Positions 26,623 through 35,613 of a DNA stretch of 64,000 nt are shown piece after piece. The number at the start of each line of letters is the position of its first letter. The first letter of the stretch is position 1. Source of the stretch: Streptomyces wuyuanensis. Lineage in GTDB: Bacteria; Actinomycetota; Actinomycetes; Streptomycetales; Streptomycetaceae. The DNA lies in NCBI RefSeq assembly GCF_900103455.1, contig NZ_FNHI01000008.1:62001-126000 (forward strand), in the 5' to 3' direction. The position numbers and the translations under genes were made by a program. The notes below the pieces were generated by a model that ran no database searches, was not told the DNA's origin, and saw nothing but the letters and a program-made list of their open reading frames with translations.

Positions 26623-26787
26623 ACACGGCCGGTCGGCGGTACAGGGCCGGTCGGCCGGGCTCGGTGACCGTCACACCGGTCCGCGGCCCTGATGACGGAC
26701 GGCAGGCTGCCCGGTGCCGGCGGCTCCTGAACGCGCCGTCGCGGACGAACCGGCCGCCGGTTCGGCGAGCGTCTCCTCCGGGCGGGT

Positions 26788-27468
26788 TCAGCGAGCGTCC
26801 TCGTGCGGCCGGCGCGCAACCCCCAGTACACAGAAGGACGTCGGCAGCTGCGGCCCCTTCCCCGGCACGCGCAGTCTGCGGTACGTCCCCAGTTCGAACC
26901 CGGCGGACTCGATCGCGCCGAGCGGATCCCGGGCGGTGTGACAGCCTCCGAAGATCCGTGGCCACACCGTACGGTCGAGCCCGCGCTGCACCGCGGCCAT
27001 CGGCCGGCCCGGAGCGGCCCCGTGCTCGAAGAAGCGCAGTTCACCGCCGGGACGCAGGACGCGCTTGATCTCCGCGAGCGCGCGTGGCAGGTCCCGCACG
27101 CTGCACAGGACCAGTGAGGCGACCGCCGCGTCGAACGCCTCGCTCTTCACGGGCAGCGCCTCCGCGGCGCCCGGCACCACGTCGACCGGTACCTCCGCGT
27201 GCATCGCGGCCGTGACCGCCAGCTGCCGCAGGGTGCGCTCCGGTTCCAGGGCGACGACCTCGGACACGGCCGCGGGGTAGTGGGCGAAGTTCAGCCCGTT
27301 CCCCGCACCGATCTCGATCACCCGGCCCGAGAGGCCGGTCAGGAGCTCCTCGCGGTGCTCGGCGACGCCGGCCTTGAGGTCGGCCGCCACGCTGAACCTG
27401 GCGTAGAAACGGGCGAACAGCGGATGGTGTACGGCGTCCCGGGGGACCCTGGGGCTGCGCGACGGCAT
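26788..27468 (-). CDS. Class I SAM-dependent methyltransferase
   Basis: 226 aa. SAM-binding motif I VIEIGAGNGLNFAHYP, motif II acidic end VVALEPE, and FDAAVASLVLCSVRDLPRALAEIKRVLRPGGELRFFEHG as in the UbiE/METTL7-like group. The methyl acceptor is unknown. It does not look like the biotin enzyme BioC, although the bio cluster is nearby. ATG 27468 is preceded by GGAGGAGG. Confidence 0.85.
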   Translation of the reverse strand: MPSRSPRVPRDAVHHPLFARFYARFSVAADLKAGVAEHREELLTGLSGRVIEIGAGNGLNFAHYPAAVSEVVALEPERTLRQLAVTAAMHAEVPVDVVPGAAEALPVKSEAFDAAVASLVLCSVRDLPRALAEIKRVLRPGGELRFFEHGAAPGRPMAAVQRGLDRTVWPRIFGGCHTARDPLGAIESAGFELGTYRRLRVPGKGPQLPTSFCVLGVARRPHEDAR

Positions 27469-27771
27469 GGCTGGCCTCCTCCGGAGTACGACTCGAGCGA
27501 CCGCCGCACGAACCGCCTCGGACGGAGGCACGGCGAACACGGTGATTCTCCCCCCGGGCGCCCCCACTCACTCAGGCGTCGTCCGACGGCGGCGCGCCGT
27601 GCCCCTGGGAGGGAGGCCGCCACCACCGAATCGAGCCGGGAGCATCGGCCGATCCGCTCGTCGGCAGGCACCTCGGGCACCCGCGTGGACCTGGCCGACG
27701 GCCGGACAGGGCGCGGCCCGCCCTTTGCGCTCATTCGCGTGGCGAAGCGCCCCGCGGAGGCGGGTACGCCG
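27469..27771. other. 303-bp gap, nothing recognised
   Basis: It contains the methyltransferase ribosome-binding site at its left edge. I see no gene, RNA or clear hairpin in the rest. Confidence 0.5.
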
Positions 27772-28116
27772 TCAGCCGTCGACGAAGCAGAACTCGTTGC
27801 CCTCCGGGTCCAGCATCACCTGGAACCGGCCGTGGTCGTCCGCGACGACCGCCCCCACCGGAGACGCGCCGAGCCGGACCGCTTCGGCGGCCGCCGTGTC
27901 CACGTCGCCGGCGCTCACGTCCAGATGCAGCCGGTTCTTGGCGCCCTTGCCCTCGGGCACCCGCTGGAAGGCGACGCGCACGAAGCCGGGCGGGTCCACG
28001 TACGCCCAGTCGGCGCTCCGTTCGACGGCCTCCCCGCCGAGGAGCCCGGCCCAGAACCGTGCGAGGGCCAACGGCTCCGCACAGTCGAAAACGATCTCCT
28101 CAACCCGCGCTCGCAT
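27772..28116 (-). CDS. VOC (glyoxalase-fold) family protein
   Basis: 114 aa, one vicinal-oxygen-chelate domain: EEIVFDCAEPLALARFWAGLLG, NRLHLDVSAGDVD and MLDPEGNEFCFVD, the usual bleomycin-resistance/glyoxalase-like pattern. The ligand is unknown. ATG 28116 lies 5 bases after the bioD stop, so it is probably the last gene of the biotin operon, although no biotin role is known for such proteins. Confidence 0.85.
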   Translation of the reverse strand: MRARVEEIVFDCAEPLALARFWAGLLGGEAVERSADWAYVDPPGFVRVAFQRVPEGKGAKNRLHLDVSAGDVDTAAAEAVRLGASPVGAVVADDHGRFQVMLDPEGNEFCFVDG

Positions 28117-28121
28117 GGTGC

Positions 28122-28847
28122 TCAGCCTACGGGCGCGAAGTCCGCCGCGAACGCGTCCACGTCCCAGGACCCGCCCAGCGCCGGCGCCAGCCAACCGGGG
28201 GCCGCGGCCCGGAACGCCTCGGGAGCCAGCGAGCCGGAGCCGTCCGGGACAGCACCGAGCAGCGCCGCTCCGGCCGACTCCGGAAGGTCGGCCACGTTGC
28301 AGCGGGCGGCGAGGTCCGGCGTCGCGGGCCAGCTGCCGACCACGACTCCCAGCGCCTCCAGGGAGCGGGCGCGCAGCGCCTCGGTGGTGAGCGCGGTCGC
28401 GTTGAGCGTCCCGAGCCCGGCCGGTGCCACGACGAGCACCGGTGCGCCCAGCAGACGGGCGGCGTCCGCGAGCGTGCCGCCTGCTCCGTCGAAGCGTACG
28501 AGCAGTCCGCCCGCACCCTCGACCAGCACCAGGTCGTGCTCTCCCGCCAGCTTCGCGGCCGCGTCGGCGACCTCGTGCGGTCCGACCGGCGCCATGACGG
28601 CCCGGCGGGCGGCCGTCGCCGGGGCGAGCGGCTCGGGGAACCGGGCGAGTTCGACGGCGGTCACCCCCGGGCCGGCGAGCCGTGCCGCCTCCTGGGCGTC
28701 GCCCGGCTCGCCCTGCGAGAGACCCGTCTGAGCGGGTTTCAGCACCGCCACCGTCCGCCCCTGCGCGGCGGCCACCGCGGCGACGGCCGCGGTGACGACG
28801 GTCTTCCCGATCTCGGTACCGGTCCCGCTGACGACGACGACACCCAT
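28122..28847 (-). CDS. bioD: Dethiobiotin synthetase
   Basis: 241 aa. It closes the ureido ring of dethiobiotin using ATP and CO2. P-loop GTGTEIGKT at residues 8-16, substrate loop KPAQTG, and VEGAGGLLVRF. ATG 28847 has AGGAG upstream. It lies 59 bp after bioA in the bioB-bioA-bioD order on the minus strand. Confidence 0.93.
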   Translation of the reverse strand: MGVVVVSGTGTEIGKTVVTAAVAAVAAAQGRTVAVLKPAQTGLSQGEPGDAQEAARLAGPGVTAVELARFPEPLAPATAARRAVMAPVGPHEVADAAAKLAGEHDLVLVEGAGGLLVRFDGAGGTLADAARLLGAPVLVVAPAGLGTLNATALTTEALRARSLEALGVVVGSWPATPDLAARCNVADLPESAGAALLGAVPDGSGSLAPEAFRAAAPGWLAPALGGSWDVDAFAADFAPVG

Positions 28848-28906
28848 GGTGCTCCTGGCTGGTGATGGACGAACGGGTGAGGGAGGCCGCCTGGACCGTA
28901 CCCGGC

Positions 28907-30208
28907 TCAGGCGGCCGCCGCGGCGGCGCGGACCGCCCGGGTGATCAGCGCGAGATCCTCGTCGCTCGTGACGTACGGCGGCATGGTGTAGATCAGATCG
29001 CGGAAGGGCCGCAGCCACACACCCTCGCGCACGGCCGCCTCGGTCGCGGCCGCCATGTCCACGGGGCGGTCGAGCTGGACGACGCCGATTCCGCCCAGCA
29101 CGCGGACGTCCCGGACTCCGTCGATGCCGGCCGCCTCCGCGAGCCCTTCGCGCAGCCCGGTCTCCAGGCGCTTGACCTCCTGCTCCCAGTCCTGGGAGAG
29201 CAGCAGGTCGATCGACGCGCACGCGACCGCCGCCGCGAGCGGATTGCCCATGAAGGTCGGCCCGTGTGCCAGTACGGGCACCTCGCCCCGCGAGATGCCG
29301 TCGGCGACCCCTTCCGTGCACAGCGTCGCCGCCATGGACAGATAACCGCCGGTCAGCGCCTTGCCGAGGCACATGACATCGGGCGAGACCCCCGCGTGCT
29401 CCGCCGCGAAGAGCCGGCCGGTGCGCCCGAAACCGGTGGCGATCTCGTCGAGGACCAGCAGCACGTCGTGCTCGTCGCACGCCTCCCGCAGCACCCGCAG
29501 GTAGTCGGGGGAGTGGAACCGCATCCCGCCCGCGCCCTGCACCACCGGTTCCACGATCACCGCTGCCAGTTCGTCGGCGTGCCGTGCGACGAGCTCGCGC
29601 AGATGGTCCGCGTACGCGGGGTCGAAGGGCGCGTCGTGGCCGGCCGGGGGCGCGTCCGCGAAGACCTGCCGCTGGAGGACCCCCGCCCACAACTCGTGCA
29701 TCCCGCCCTCGGGATCGCACACCGACATGGGCTGCCAGGTGTCGCCGTGGTAGCCGCCGCGCCAGGTCAGCAGCCGGCGCTTGTCGGGACGTCCCATCGA
29801 ACGCCAGTACTGGAGACACATCTTCACCGCGACCTCGACGGACACGGAGCCCGAGTCGCAGAGGAAGACGTGCCGCAGGGGTTCCGGAGTGATCTCGACG
29901 AGCCGGGTGGCGAGCCGGACGGCGGGCTCGTGGGTGAGCCCGCCGAACATCACGTGGCTCATCCGCTCCAGCTGGCCGCGCGCGGCCTCGTTGAGCACGG
30001 GGTGGTTGTAGCCGTGCACCGCCGACCACCACGAGGACATGCCGTCGACCAACTCGACCTGCCCATGGGCCGGTTCGGCGAGCCGGAGGCGCACCCCGGA
30101 CGCGGACTCCACGACCAGCGGGTCCGTACGGCCCGGCATGGGGCCGTACGGGTGCCAGACATGGGCCCGGTCCAGGGCCACCAGCTCGCGTGCGCCGGAG
30201 CTACGCAT
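28907..30208 (-). CDS. bioA: 7,8-diaminopelargonate aminotransferase
   Basis: 433 aa, class III PLP aminotransferase converting 7-keto- to 7,8-diaminopelargonate with SAM as amino donor. Motifs: [58 protein letters not shown] and the PLP lysine in [10 protein letters not shown]. Its ATG overlaps the bioB stop by 8 bases, so the two are translationally coupled. Confidence 0.94.
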   Translation of the reverse strand: MRSSGARELVALDRAHVWHPYGPMPGRTDPLVVESASGVRLRLAEPAHGQVELVDGMSSWWSAVHGYNHPVLNEAARGQLERMSHVMFGGLTHEPAVRLATRLVEITPEPLRHVFLCDSGSVSVEVAVKMCLQYWRSMGRPDKRRLLTWRGGYHGDTWQPMSVCDPEGGMHELWAGVLQRQVFADAPPAGHDAPFDPAYADHLRELVARHADELAAVIVEPVVQGAGGMRFHSPDYLRVLREACDEHDVLLVLDEIATGFGRTGRLFAAEHAGVSPDVMCLGKALTGGYLSMAATLCTEGVADGISRGEVPVLAHGPTFMGNPLAAAVACASIDLLLSQDWEQEVKRLETGLREGLAEAAGIDGVRDVRVLGGIGVVQLDRPVDMAAATEAAVREGVWLRPFRDLIYTMPPYVTSDEDLALITRAVRAAAAAA

Positions 30209-31382
30209 TGGGAGCGAGGTCGGTACCCGCGCCGCGACGGCGGACGGCCACCAGGTCGGGGCGCGCCCCCGAGGCCGCGGGCTCCGGCTCGTTCTCCGGC
30301 GCGGTCTCCCCGGTGGTGTCGCCGCAGGGCGCGCAGGCCCCGCCGCCGTGTGAACCGCAGCCGCCCGCGACGGCGTCCGCACGGTGCTTCGGCAGCGTGG
30401 TGGTGTCCGTGCCCTCCACCTCGAAGCCCGCGTCCGCGATCATGTCGAGGTCCGCCTTCCCGGCCTGACCCTCACTGGTCAGGTAGTCGCCGAGGAAGAT
30501 GGAGTTGGCCAGGTGCAGCGCCAGCGGCTGCAGCGTGCGCAGATGGACCTCGCGGCCGCCCGCGAGACGCACCTCCACGTCCGGGCACACGAACCGCACC
30601 ATGGCGAGGATGCGCAGTGCCCGCTGGGGCGTCAGATTCCATTCCTTGGCGAGCGGCGTGCCCTCGAAGGGGATCAGGAAGTTCACCGGAACCGAGTCCG
30701 GGTCCAGCTCGCGCAGTGCGAACACCACGTCGACCAGATCCTCGTCGCTCTCGCCCATGCCCGCGATCAGACCCGAGCAGGCGGAGAGACCGGCGTCGTG
30801 CGCCTTCTGGACGGTGTCCACGCGGTCCGCGTAGGTGTGGGTGGTCGTGATGTCCCCGTACGTCCCCTCGGACGTGTTGAGGTTGTGGTTGTACGCATCC
30901 GCACCGGCCTCGCGCAGCCGCTCCGCCTGCCCTTCGGAGAGCAGCCCGAGGCACGCGCACACCTCGACGCCCTCGTTCTGCTCCTTGATGGCCGCGATGG
31001 TCTTCGAGACGCGGTCGACGTCACGGTCCGTCGGGCCGCGGCCGCTGGCGACCAGGCAGACCCGCTTCGCGCCGCCCGCGACGCCGGCGGCGGCCGCCTC
31101 GGACGCCTCGTCCGGCTTCAGCCAGGTGTACTTGAGGATCTCCGCCTTGGAACCGAGCCGCTGGGAACAGTACGAGCAGTCCTCGGGACAGAGCCCTGAC
31201 TTGAGGTTGACGAGATAGTTCAGTTTCACCCGCCGCCCGAACCACTGGCGGCGCACCTTGCCGGCCGCGGCCACCACATCGAGCAGGTCGTCGTCGGAGG
31301 TCGCCAGCACGGCGAGGGCTTCTGCGCGGGTCGGCAGCTCGCGTCGCAGGCCCTTGTCCACCAGCGTGTTCAGGAGGTCCAT
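30201..31382 (-). CDS. bioB: Biotin synthase
   Basis: 393 aa radical-SAM enzyme inserting sulfur into dethiobiotin. The radical-SAM cysteines CPEDCSYC (CxxxCxxC) and downstream YNHNLNTS and LIPFEGTPL motifs are intact. A roughly 40-residue C-terminal extension carries extra cysteines ([15 protein letters not shown]) and a Pro/Glu-rich tail, longer than in E. coli BioB. ATG 31382 has AGGA 9 bases upstream. First gene of the bioBAD run. Confidence 0.94.
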   Translation of the reverse strand: MDLLNTLVDKGLRRELPTRAEALAVLATSDDDLLDVVAAAGKVRRQWFGRRVKLNYLVNLKSGLCPEDCSYCSQRLGSKAEILKYTWLKPDEASEAAAAGVAGGAKRVCLVASGRGPTDRDVDRVSKTIAAIKEQNEGVEVCACLGLLSEGQAERLREAGADAYNHNLNTSEGTYGDITTTHTYADRVDTVQKAHDAGLSACSGLIAGMGESDEDLVDVVFALRELDPDSVPVNFLIPFEGTPLAKEWNLTPQRALRILAMVRFVCPDVEVRLAGGREVHLRTLQPLALHLANSIFLGDYLTSEGQAGKADLDMIADAGFEVEGTDTTTLPKHRADAVAGGCGSHGGGACAPCGDTTGETAPENEPEPAASGARPDLVAVRRRGAGTDLAPNA

Positions 31383-31446
31383 GGCGCAGATCCTCGCGTA
31401 CCGGGCACCCCCCGGCCAAGGAGGAACTCCACAACAGCCCCCGTTT

Positions 31447-31495
31447 GAGGTGTGTGTATGGCCACACTCTGACCTCTGGCGTCCCCCGCTAGGGT
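31447..31495. promoter_or_regulatory. bioB/bioF divergent control region with dyad
   Basis: A 30-bp interrupted dyad at 31447-31476 (GAGGT at one end, ACCTC at the other, with TGGCCA at the centre; about 11 of 15 positions pair). It overlaps a plausible bioF -35 (TCTGAC, 31468-31473), and a -10 TAGGGT follows at 31490-31495. It is centrally placed between bioB and bioF, so one factor could control both. The regulator is unidentified. Confidence 0.4.
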
Positions 31496-31524
31496 CTGTT
31501 CGCTGCCTACAAAAGGACCGGACC

Positions 31525-32679
31525 ATGCCCACAGTGCCTCAGGATCCTTTCGACTGGACGGACGACGCGGCGCGCCTTCGGGCGGAGGCGGGCCTCGTCC
31601 GCGTGCTCCGCCCACGGCCTGCCGATACGGCGCTCCTCGACCTGGCGGGCAACGACTACCTCGGCCTCACCCGCAGGCCCGAGGTCACCGAGGCGGCGGC
31701 CTCGGCCGCCCGGCGCTGGGGAGCGGGGGCGACCGGGTCCCGATTGGTGACGGGCAGCACCGAACTGCACGCGGAACTTGAGCGCGAACTGGCCGGGTTC
31801 TGCGGCTTCGAGGCCGCTCTGGTGTTCTCCTCCGGGTACGCGGCGAACCTCGCGGCGCTCACGGCGCTCAGCGCGCACGGGTCCCTCATCGTCTCGGACG
31901 CCGGCAACCACGCCTCCATCGTCGACGGCTGCCGGCTGTCCCGGGCGGAGACCGCGGTGGTGGCGCACGCCGATCCGGAAGCCGTGGCCAAGACGCTCGA
32001 CGCCCACCCGGGCAGGCGTGCCCTGCTCGTGTCCGACTCGGTCTTCTCGGTGGACGGCGACGCCGCGCCGCTGGCCGACTTCGCCGATGTGTGCCGCGCG
32101 CACGGTGCGGCCCTGGTCGTGGACGACGCACACGGCTTCGGCGTCCTCGGCGAGGGCGGCCGGGGAGCCCTGCACGCGGCGGGCCTCGCGGGGGCCGCGG
32201 GTGTCGTCGCCACGCTCACCCTGTCGAAGTCGCTGGGGAGCCAGGGCGGAGCGGTCCTCGGCCCGGCGCGGGTGATCGAGCATCTCGTCAACGCCGCCCG
32301 GACGTTCATCTTCGACACCGGACTCGCCCCGGCCGCGGTGGGCGCCGCCCTGGCGAGCCTGCGTGTGCTGCGCCGTGAGCCCGGTCTCGCGGACCGGGTC
32401 CGGATCGTGGCACGCACGCTGCACGGGCGGTTGACGGAGGCCGGGCTGACCTCCGCCCGGCCGGACGCGGCCGTCGTCTCCGTGCAGGCGCCGGCGCCGG
32501 AGGCGGCGGTGCGCTGGGCGGCGGACTGCCGCGCCGCGGGTCTCGCGGTGGGCTGCTTCCGGCCGCCCTCCGTACCGGACGGGATCTCAAGGATCAGGCT
32601 CACCGCGCGCGCCGACCTCACCGATCAGCAGATCCGGACGGCGGTCGCCACCATCCTGGAGACGGCGCCGAAGGGCTGA
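31525..32679 (+). CDS. bioF: 8-amino-7-oxononanoate synthase
   Basis: 384 aa alpha-oxoamine synthase: pimeloyl thioester plus alanine to KAPA, the first ring-assembly step of biotin. Motifs: [57 protein letters not shown] and PLP lysine in [16 protein letters not shown] 31525 with AAGGA upstream. Divergent from bioBAD. No bioC or bioH is visible in the window. Confidence 0.94.
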   Translation: MPTVPQDPFDWTDDAARLRAEAGLVRVLRPRPADTALLDLAGNDYLGLTRRPEVTEAAASAARRWGAGATGSRLVTGSTELHAELERELAGFCGFEAALVFSSGYAANLAALTALSAHGSLIVSDAGNHASIVDGCRLSRAETAVVAHADPEAVAKTLDAHPGRRALLVSDSVFSVDGDAAPLADFADVCRAHGAALVVDDAHGFGVLGEGGRGALHAAGLAGAAGVVATLTLSKSLGSQGGAVLGPARVIEHLVNAARTFIFDTGLAPAAVGAALASLRVLRREPGLADRVRIVARTLHGRLTEAGLTSARPDAAVVSVQAPAPEAAVRWAADCRAAGLAVGCFRPPSVPDGISRIRLTARADLTDQQIRTAVATILETAPKG

Positions 32680-32707
32680 GGCGATTCCGGGGAACCGGTC
32701 GGGGCCG

Positions 32708-32733
32708 GGTCCGCGCGCATCCGTGCGCGGACC
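32708..32733. terminator. Hairpin between convergent bioF and DUF397 gene
   Basis: GGTCCGCGCGC (32708-32718) and GTGCGCGGACC (32723-32733) form an 11-bp stem (one G-U pair) with loop ATCC. It ends 2 bases before the DUF397 stop codon. Confidence 0.6.
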
Positions 32734-32735
32734 GG

Positions 32736-32951
32736 TCACCGCGGTGGCGCGGCCAGTCCGCTGACGAACCCGGTCCAGGCGGCCGGCGAGAACAGCAGGA
32801 GCGGCAGTCCGGGGTTCTTGGAGTCGCGCACGGCCAGGGCGCCGTCGGCGCACCGTGCGGTCTCCACGCAGTTGTTCATTCCGACACTGCGGCTGCTGCG
32901 CTGCCAGGAGGTGCCGGGCAGAGGGCGTACACGTGCGTCGTGAGCAGACAT
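32736..32951 (-). CDS. DUF397 domain protein
   Basis: 71 aa. The family pattern is clear: SWQRSSRSVGMNNCVETA, VAVRDSKNPGLPLLLFSPAAW and a final FVSGL. Such small proteins are encoded next to WhiJ-like XRE regulators in Streptomyces and are thought to act with or against them. Its start lies 15 bases after the stop of the upstream XRE gene, so they form an operon. Confidence 0.9.
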   Translation of the reverse strand: MSAHDARVRPLPGTSWQRSSRSVGMNNCVETARCADGALAVRDSKNPGLPLLLFSPAAWTGFVSGLAAPPR

Positions 32952-32966
32952 TGGGGGGTGCCTTCC

Positions 32967-33824
32967 CTACGCGCCTTCACGGATCCCCGCGACGAGATCC
33001 AACGAGTCAGTCGGCGAGAGCGCATGCGCCTGCATCGTGCGGAAGGCGGCGCCGTACGTCTCGAGGTCTTCCTTCCGTTCGAGGTAGAGACTACTCGTCA
33101 AGTGGTCGAGAACAACCACGTCTAGATCAGAAGTGTTCGGAAAGGAGAAGATAACGAAAGATCCGGTCAGTCCTACGTAGCCACCCGTGGAGAAGGGCAG
33201 CACCTGCAGCCGCACATGCGGGAGTTGGGCCATCTCCAGCACCCGGCGCAGCTGACCCCGCATCACCTCCCGGCCGCCCACCTGGCGGCGGAGTACCGCC
33301 TCGTCCAGTACTGCACTGAAGGTCAGCGGGCGTTCGGCCCGCAGTACGCGCTGACGCGCGATGCGCACCTCGACCAGTGAGTCGACCGTGGCCGTCGGCA
33401 CGCCCTCCAGCGCGGAACGGGTCACCGCCCGCGCGTAGTCGGGCGTCTGCAGCAGCCCGGGCACCACCGAGGTCTCCAGCGTGCTCGCCGCGCTCGCCTG
33501 GGATTCCAGGCTGATGAAGTCCCGGTACTGCGGGGGGATCACCCCGCGATACGCGTGCCACCAGCCCTTTCCCCCGCCGTCCGCCGTGCCCGCCAGCGTC
33601 CCCAGCAGTTCGCGCAACCGCTGGTCGGCGACTCCGTAGGCATCCAGCAGGCGGGCCACATCGGCCGGTTTCACACCGCTCGTTCCGGTCTCTATGCGGC
33701 TCACCTTCGACTGGTTCCAGCCCACCAGGAGCGCCGCCTCCCGGCTCGTGAGGCCCACGCCCAGCCGCAGACCGCGCAACTCCTCCCCGAGCTTGCGCCG
33801 GCGTACCGCGGGACCCTGCCGCAT
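32967..33824 (-). CDS. WhiJ-like XRE regulator with DUF5753
   Basis: 285 aa. An N-terminal XRE HTH (LTSREAALLVGWNQSKVSRIETG) is followed by the DUF5753 domain (IPPQYRDFISLE, SVVPGLLQTPDYARAV, RRQVGGREVMRGQL, LPFSTGGYVGLTGSF). This is the WhiJ-type family that influences aerial growth and antibiotic onset in Streptomyces. The 3' part (about 33050-33170) is noticeably less GC-rich than its surroundings. ATG 33824. Confidence 0.9.
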   Translation of the reverse strand: MRQGPAVRRRKLGEELRGLRLGVGLTSREAALLVGWNQSKVSRIETGTSGVKPADVARLLDAYGVADQRLRELLGTLAGTADGGGKGWWHAYRGVIPPQYRDFISLESQASAASTLETSVVPGLLQTPDYARAVTRSALEGVPTATVDSLVEVRIARQRVLRAERPLTFSAVLDEAVLRRQVGGREVMRGQLRRVLEMAQLPHVRLQVLPFSTGGYVGLTGSFVIFSFPNTSDLDVVVLDHLTSSLYLERKEDLETYGAAFRTMQAHALSPTDSLDLVAGIREGA

Positions 33825-34121
33825 GCCGTGTCTCCTCCTGTCTCCTCCGCCGGCTCCCCCGGCCGGACCGCGGCCGGCACCGGTGACCGGCCGCGGGCAC
33901 CGGAGGGCACAGCGCCAAGCGCCAAGTGTGCGCCCAAATACGCTCTCGCGTAGCAGAGTTCACCGCTTTGAGCGACAGATATATGCATATCCGGGTGGAT
34001 CCCCTGCCATGGGGGCGACAACAGTGGCAGTCTGGCGCGAAGCGCAGTCCGAGGCTGTTCCGGCATCCAATCCGCTACGTGCCGCGCTCCGGCAGCCCCG
34101 GTGGGAAAGGGACAGCTCGCC
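33825..34121. promoter_or_regulatory. Divergent control region of the WhiJ-like cluster
   Basis: About 300 bp between the XRE gene (leftward) and the ATPase gene (rightward). It contains a perfect 10-bp palindrome ATATGCATAT at 33981-33990 within an AT-rich island, striking in this GC-rich DNA and a candidate operator or promoter core. No gene is supported in it. Confidence 0.45.
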
Positions 34122-34562
34122 ATGGCAGACCATCAGGAAGCCTCCGTCACTCTGCCGAGCGATCCCGCCTCGGTATCCGCCGCGCGCAGATACGTCTCCG
34201 AGGTACTGACCGACTGGGGACTGCCGGGGGAGACCGAGACCGCCGACACGATCCGCCTCATCGTCTCCGAACTCGCCACGAACGCCGTCCAGCACACCTT
34301 CGGGCTGTCCCCGACCTTCACGGTCGACGTCCGCCTCGAGCGGGACGAGTGGCTGTGCATCGGTGTGACGGACAGCCATCCGCGCCGGCCCCAGCGCCTG
34401 CCCGCGGCGGTGCAGCAGGACAACGGCCGCGGCATGGTGATCATCCGATGGCTCATCGGGGAGTGCGGGGGCAGGCTGCACGTCGACCCCACGCCGGAGG
34501 GCGGCAAGACCGTCTGGATCGCCATGCCCTGGAGCGCGGCCGAGACCGAGCCTTCGCAGTGA
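34122..34562 (+). CDS. RsbW-like ATP-binding (HATPase_c) protein
   Basis: 146 aa. GHKL ATPase fold as in anti-sigma kinases: N-box IVSELATNAVQH, G1-like DNGRGMVII and G2-like GGKTVWIAMP. No sigma factor or anti-anti-sigma gene is adjacent. Its position, divergent from an XRE + DUF397 pair, matches the WhiJ/AbaA-type clusters of Streptomyces. ATG 34122 has AAGGGA upstream. Confidence 0.87.
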   Translation: MADHQEASVTLPSDPASVSAARRYVSEVLTDWGLPGETETADTIRLIVSELATNAVQHTFGLSPTFTVDVRLERDEWLCIGVTDSHPRRPQRLPAAVQQDNGRGMVIIRWLIGECGGRLHVDPTPEGGKTVWIAMPWSAAETEPSQ

Positions 34563-34661
34563 GCACCGGGGCCGGTCGCCGCCCGTCGGGCCACCGGGCC
34601 GTGCTTGCGGCCGGGCCGGGTACGCGGAGCGGGCACCCGCGCCGGCCCGCACGGGGCGGCC

Positions 34662-34859
34662 GTGCTGCCGCGGACCACCCTGCTCGCGGCGATCGTGGTC
34701 CTGCTCGGGCTGGTCTGGTTCCCGGCGGTCGCGCTGCTGGTGGACCGGCTCGGCCGCACACTGCGGCGGCCGCGTACCGGGCGCGCCGTGGAGGGATCGA
34801 GCGGCGGGGCCCTCGCCGCTCTGGGTCTCACGCTCGTGACCGCCCCGATGCTCCGTTGA
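34662..34859 (+). pseudogene. C-terminal relic of a LysE-type exporter
   Basis: 66 residues from GTG 34662: one membrane segment (LLAAIVVLLGLVWFPAVALLV), then VDRLGRTLRRPRTGRAVEGSSGGALAALGLTLV, which resembles the last third of LysE/RhtB exporters. The first four membrane segments are missing and no in-frame start with a ribosome-binding site is evident. It could instead be a tiny membrane protein, but a relic is more likely. Confidence 0.45.
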
Positions 34860-34936
34860 CGTTCCGGGCGGCCGGCGGGTCGCCGCCACCGCCCGGTGCG
34901 CGCCACCGGAGCACCGGGCGGACGGTGGACGCGGAA

Positions 34937-35413
34937 CTAGCGCACGCGTCCGTAGCGGACGCTCTTGGACCAGATCTTCGTCAGCTTCACGACGGAACCG
35001 GTCTTCGGCGAGTGCCAGATCTTCCCGGACCCGGCGTAGATGCCGACGTGGTACACGTGTCCACGCGAATGGAAGAACACCAGGTCACCGCGCTCGCGCT
35101 GGGAGGCGGAGATGTGACGGGTGCGGTTGTACTGCTGCTGGGCCGTGCGCGGCAGTTGCTTGCCCGCCTTCTTGTAGGCGTAGAGCGTGAGCCCCGAGCA
35201 GTCGAACCGGCTCGGACCGGTGGCTCCGTACCTGTACGGAGCTCCCTTCTTCGACGCGGCGACCTTGAGAGCCTTCGTCGCGTACGCCGAGGCGGCTTGG
35301 GCCTCCGGCGCGCCACCCGGCACGATCAGCGAGCCGCCGACGGCGGCGATCGTGAGTGCCGAGACGGCACCCGTCCGGGACAGCAGGGACGGGAGATGTG
35401 TCTGCGCAGTCAT
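34937..35413 (-). CDS. Secreted NlpC/P60 peptidoglycan hydrolase
   Basis: 158 aa. A signal peptide (hydrophobic residues about 15-31, likely cleavage after AQA at residue 40) is followed directly by one NlpC/P60 catalytic domain. Triad Cys72 (FDCSG), His122 (YHVGIY) and His134. It would cut peptide stems in the cell wall during growth or development. ATG 35413 has AAGGG upstream, at the 3' edge of a c-di-AMP riboswitch. Confidence 0.92.
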   Translation of the reverse strand: MTAQTHLPSLLSRTGAVSALTIAAVGGSLIVPGGAPEAQAASAYATKALKVAASKKGAPYRYGATGPSRFDCSGLTLYAYKKAGKQLPRTAQQQYNRTRHISASQRERGDLVFFHSRGHVYHVGIYAGSGKIWHSPKTGSVVKLTKIWSKSVRYGRVR

Positions 35414-35420
35414 GCGCAAC

Positions 35421-35613
35421 CCTTCGTCAGCCGCCTGTGAAGGATGACCTGTCGGGTTCGGACTGGCGAAGATGCCCGGCCGCGCAAACGGCTTCACCCC
35501 AAGGGCCGCCACCGTTCCGGCGGTCGGCCCGCACTGCTGGGTCCTCCACTCCTGCCGAAGCCCTCATGTCGACCAGGCATCCGGTGCGGCGGCAGGACTC
35601 GGCGTCCGCCCGG
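35421..35613 (-). promoter_or_regulatory. ydaO-type (c-di-AMP) riboswitch
   Basis: Read on the minus strand, the leader of the NlpC/P60 gene carries the conserved pieces of this class in order: GACGCCGAGTCCTGCCG, GGAGGACCCA, TTGGGGTGAAGCC, CAGTCCGAACCCGACAG and AGGCGGCTGACGAAGG. Length is about 190 nt. In actinomycetes this class commonly sits before cell-wall hydrolase genes and lowers their expression when c-di-AMP is high. The ribosome-binding site lies at its 3' end. Boundaries are approximate. Confidence 0.88.

Noticed and set aside
26788..27468. BioC-type malonyl-ACP methyltransferase
   Set aside because: The methyltransferase near the bio genes looks like the UbiE/METTL7 group and is about 300 bp from the operon end, so the biotin role was not assigned.
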